NCBI GenBank assembly: GCA_945877505.1 | Contig: CAMDWT010000006.1 | Location: 1 to 55,912 of the forward strand | Source: Crenothrix polyspora | GTDB taxonomy: Bacteria; Pseudomonadota; Gammaproteobacteria; Methylococcales; Methylomonadaceae | Direction of reading: 5' to 3' | DNA: 55,912 nt | Part shown: positions 53,205 through 55,912 of the stretch, one piece after another | Position numbering within the stretch: the stretch's first letter is position 1 | Layout: the number at the start of each line of letters is the position of its first letter | The notes under the pieces: generated by a model | The model's input: the letters and a program-made list of their open reading frames with translations, nothing else | The model's database searches: none | Told to the model about the DNA's origin: nothing | Made by a program: the position numbers and the translations under genes

Positions 53205-55101
53205 TAGCTTGCGTCCCCAGCCCACATCGCATTATGAAATGCTTCTTCAATCAATCTCACCTTGGTTTGCTCACCTTCCACCACGGGATTGGGCAATGTA
53301 TGACTGCCATTGATATAAATCACGCCATAAGTTTGCGCACGCGGGGAAATTTGCAACTTCTCCAGCAAAAACTTTTGCAGCACAGCGTTGTCTTTTTCGG
53401 CATCGTCGGTTTGCTTGCGCCAGATAATCAAGGTTGCTACTTTGGAAGTATTATCGCCCGGTACTTTAAGTGTGTAGCCTTCAATCAAGCGAAACCAATA
53501 ATCGCCTGTATTATCAACTTTTAGGCGTTTGCAGGTTAAGCGGGTATTTTGATCTTTAGGTAAATCGGGATCTTGTTCACGCTCAAATTCCGCACTAAAG
53601 CTATGCGGTGCAGCCATGTTTTGCACCCACAAACCAATTAACCAATTAAAGGTTTCGATCAGGTCGATAGCTTGCAGAGTTTGCTCTTCACCGCCAGGCT
53701 TTTTGATGTTCATCTTATAAGCCGTCGGATCGCGGAAATCAGCGATATTCAGCAAACTTTGGCTGGCTGAGGTTTCCACATCCAGGAAATAATTAAGCAA
53801 GTAATCTCGTTGCAAATCAGTGTTATTGGCCAAAGCCTTATCACGGCTGTTATCGGTTTTAATCACCAGATTATTCAGTGTATCTTCGTAGCTTTCCAAG
53901 CGCAGGGTTTTGAAGCAGTGGCTAATGCCCTCACGGGAAACGGGTTTGCCTTCTTTCCAGTCTTTGGAATAAACTACTTTTTGAATGCGGGGTTTCAACG
54001 CTGTGTCGAAATAACTGTTTTGCTCGATTAGAATATATTTTCGTTTAATTTTATCTTCACGATTGAGATTAATAACAGCATGTCCAGTTGATCCAGATCC
54101 TGCAAAGTAATCTAAACATATAGAATTATCTTTTCTAAATGATTGTACTGCAAAAATACATTCTTGAACTGCATAAACTGATTTGGGAAAATCAAACTTT
54201 TTTTGCCCTAAAATATTATTCAATAATTTTGAACCATAAATATTTGCGTAGAATTTTTTATCGATCCAAACAGTTTTATAACTAGTGTAAGTTTTTGTTC
54301 TCGTTATGCTTATTTCACCATTACGCTCCCTAACATTTAGCTCATGTAGAATTTTTCCTACTGAATCTTTTGAAAAAACCCACTTTCTCTCTTCTCCATC
54401 ACTGGCGACAGGATAGACGCTAATTATGTCATCATTCTGAATGTTTGAAGCGCCGGGATGGAAATGTTCATCACAGACTTCTCCAAAACCTATTATAATT
54501 CCAGATTTAACAAAGATTGGATAAAAACAATTTTTAGCAAGTGATCTTGATGAAGTTCCGCCCCAGTCTCTAAATGCTTCTTCGCTATCTTCATTCCGCT
54601 TAGTTTTACCAATTAAGTTTTTCTGTTTTTCATATGAAAAAATTGTCCATTCGTGGCTATAAGAAAAATTATCACCCTGTACGCCTGCTGGGTTATGAAC
54701 AATAGAAATGCAGTCATTTTCCCACGTTGGAAATTGATCGCTAAGCAATTGACTAAGGTTCACACCTTCATTTTCATCAATTGCAGTAATCAATGCACCA
54801 TCTCTTGTTTTTAACTTTGCGGCTAGAAAGAGCCTATCAGCCATCATTGAAATCCAAGATGAATGTTTATATGAATTTTTATAGATTATTTCGCTACTTT
54901 TAGCATTGTAAGGAGGATCAGCATACAAACATTGGATTTGTTTTCTGTATTTATATTGGATAATATTTAAAGCTTGAAAATTATCAGAATTAATTAACAC
55001 ACCATCGCATTGCGCGTCTAAATCAGGTATTTCAGCAAGCAGTTGCTGTTTAAAGCCGTCGGAAAATAAAGCGGTGTCAAGCAGAAGAAAAGGATTGTTT
55101 T

Positions 55102-55123
<22 letters not shown>
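53204..55123 (-). CDS. mod: type III DNA methyltransferase Mod, main part (downstream of frameshift)
   Basis: A 639-codon open frame after the GCCA tract. It begins KCTPEFLKNNPFLLLDT, then LINSDNFQALNI, which is typical of the region just before the catalytic motifs in Mod. Motif IV DPPY and motif I FAGSGSTGHAV place it in the beta class of N6-adenine methyltransferases. The C-terminal ~280 residues form the recognition/Res-contact part. It has no ATG of its own near the front; GTG 55000 is the first internal start and would give a protein missing the N-terminus. Its TAA overlaps the res ATG. Confidence 0.85.

Positions 55124-55912
<789 letters not shown>

Noticed and set aside
50612-53524. 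Several plus-strand ORFs of 65-121 codons opposite res and mod
   Set aside because: They mirror the coding strand's codon pattern and have no start sites or family features.

Overview
The window looks like chromosomal DNA of an AT-rich gammaproteobacterium. BepA, TusC/TusD, YcgL, RlmJ, GlyQ/GlyS, YadG/YadH and SlyD all have gammaproteobacterial form. A methanotroph of the Methylococcales type would fit, but no diagnostic methane gene is present, so that is only an impression. I saw no tRNA, rRNA or CRISPR array.

Layout. 1-4.6 kb: the 3' end of a large type I secreted RTX protein, cut by the left edge, then two glycosyltransferases. 4.7-8.0 kb: bepA, tusD-tusC without tusB, the lipocalin blc and a small membrane protein. 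8.0-9.3 kb: a perfect 24-bp palindrome with a -35-like TTGACA on each strand sits between that membrane protein and a YfcH-type epimerase. 9.5-16.3 kb: a di-heme cytochrome c peroxidase, two hypothetical genes, ppx, the ABC-2 exporter yadGH and slyD. 16.3-18.5 kb: a 719-aa protein with a degenerate Fic-like segment and a zeta-toxin-like kinase. 18.7-28.6 kb: housekeeping genes (glyQ, glyS, gmhB, plsC, a lipoprotein, metG, apbC, dcd, ycgL, a CPBP protease). 28.7-32 kb: an unlisted 54-aa membrane miniprotein with its own promoter and terminator, gamma-glutamyltransferase, a phosphopantetheinyl transferase and an RRM protein. 32.1-37 kb: a split B12-dependent ribonucleotide reductase (nrdJa-nrdJb) whose leader holds a NrdR-like box and an attenuator-like hairpin, then an ABC exporter. 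37.2-41.3 kb: a complete arsenic operon, arsR-arsC-arsD-arsA-acr3, with a candidate ArsR operator. 41.3-43.5 kb: eutBC alone. 43.7-47.8 kb: radA, a decayed flavin-oxidoreductase pseudogene, a kinase with a ParB/Srx-like tail, rlmJ and an exported small protein. 48.2-49.5 kb: a histidine-decarboxylase-like PLP enzyme carrying a Tat/lipoprotein-like signal. 49.5-49.8 kb: an IS3 remnant. 49.9 kb to the right edge: a type III restriction-modification system.

The most striking finding is in the type III mod gene. Nine tandem GCCA tetranucleotides (55126-55161) break the reading frame. The upstream frame stops 19 bases past the tract, while the frame just after it encodes the rest of a type III Mod. 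One more repeat, or two fewer, would restore a single ORF. This is the architecture of a phase-variable methyltransferase (phasevarion), read here in the OFF state. The res gene starts on the mod stop codon.

Two adenosylcobalamin enzymes (NrdJ, EutBC) are encoded, but no B12 synthesis or uptake genes lie in the window. The ars genes form one detoxification unit: the arsenate reductase makes arsenite, ArsD passes it to ArsA, and ArsA powers Acr3 efflux under ArsR control.
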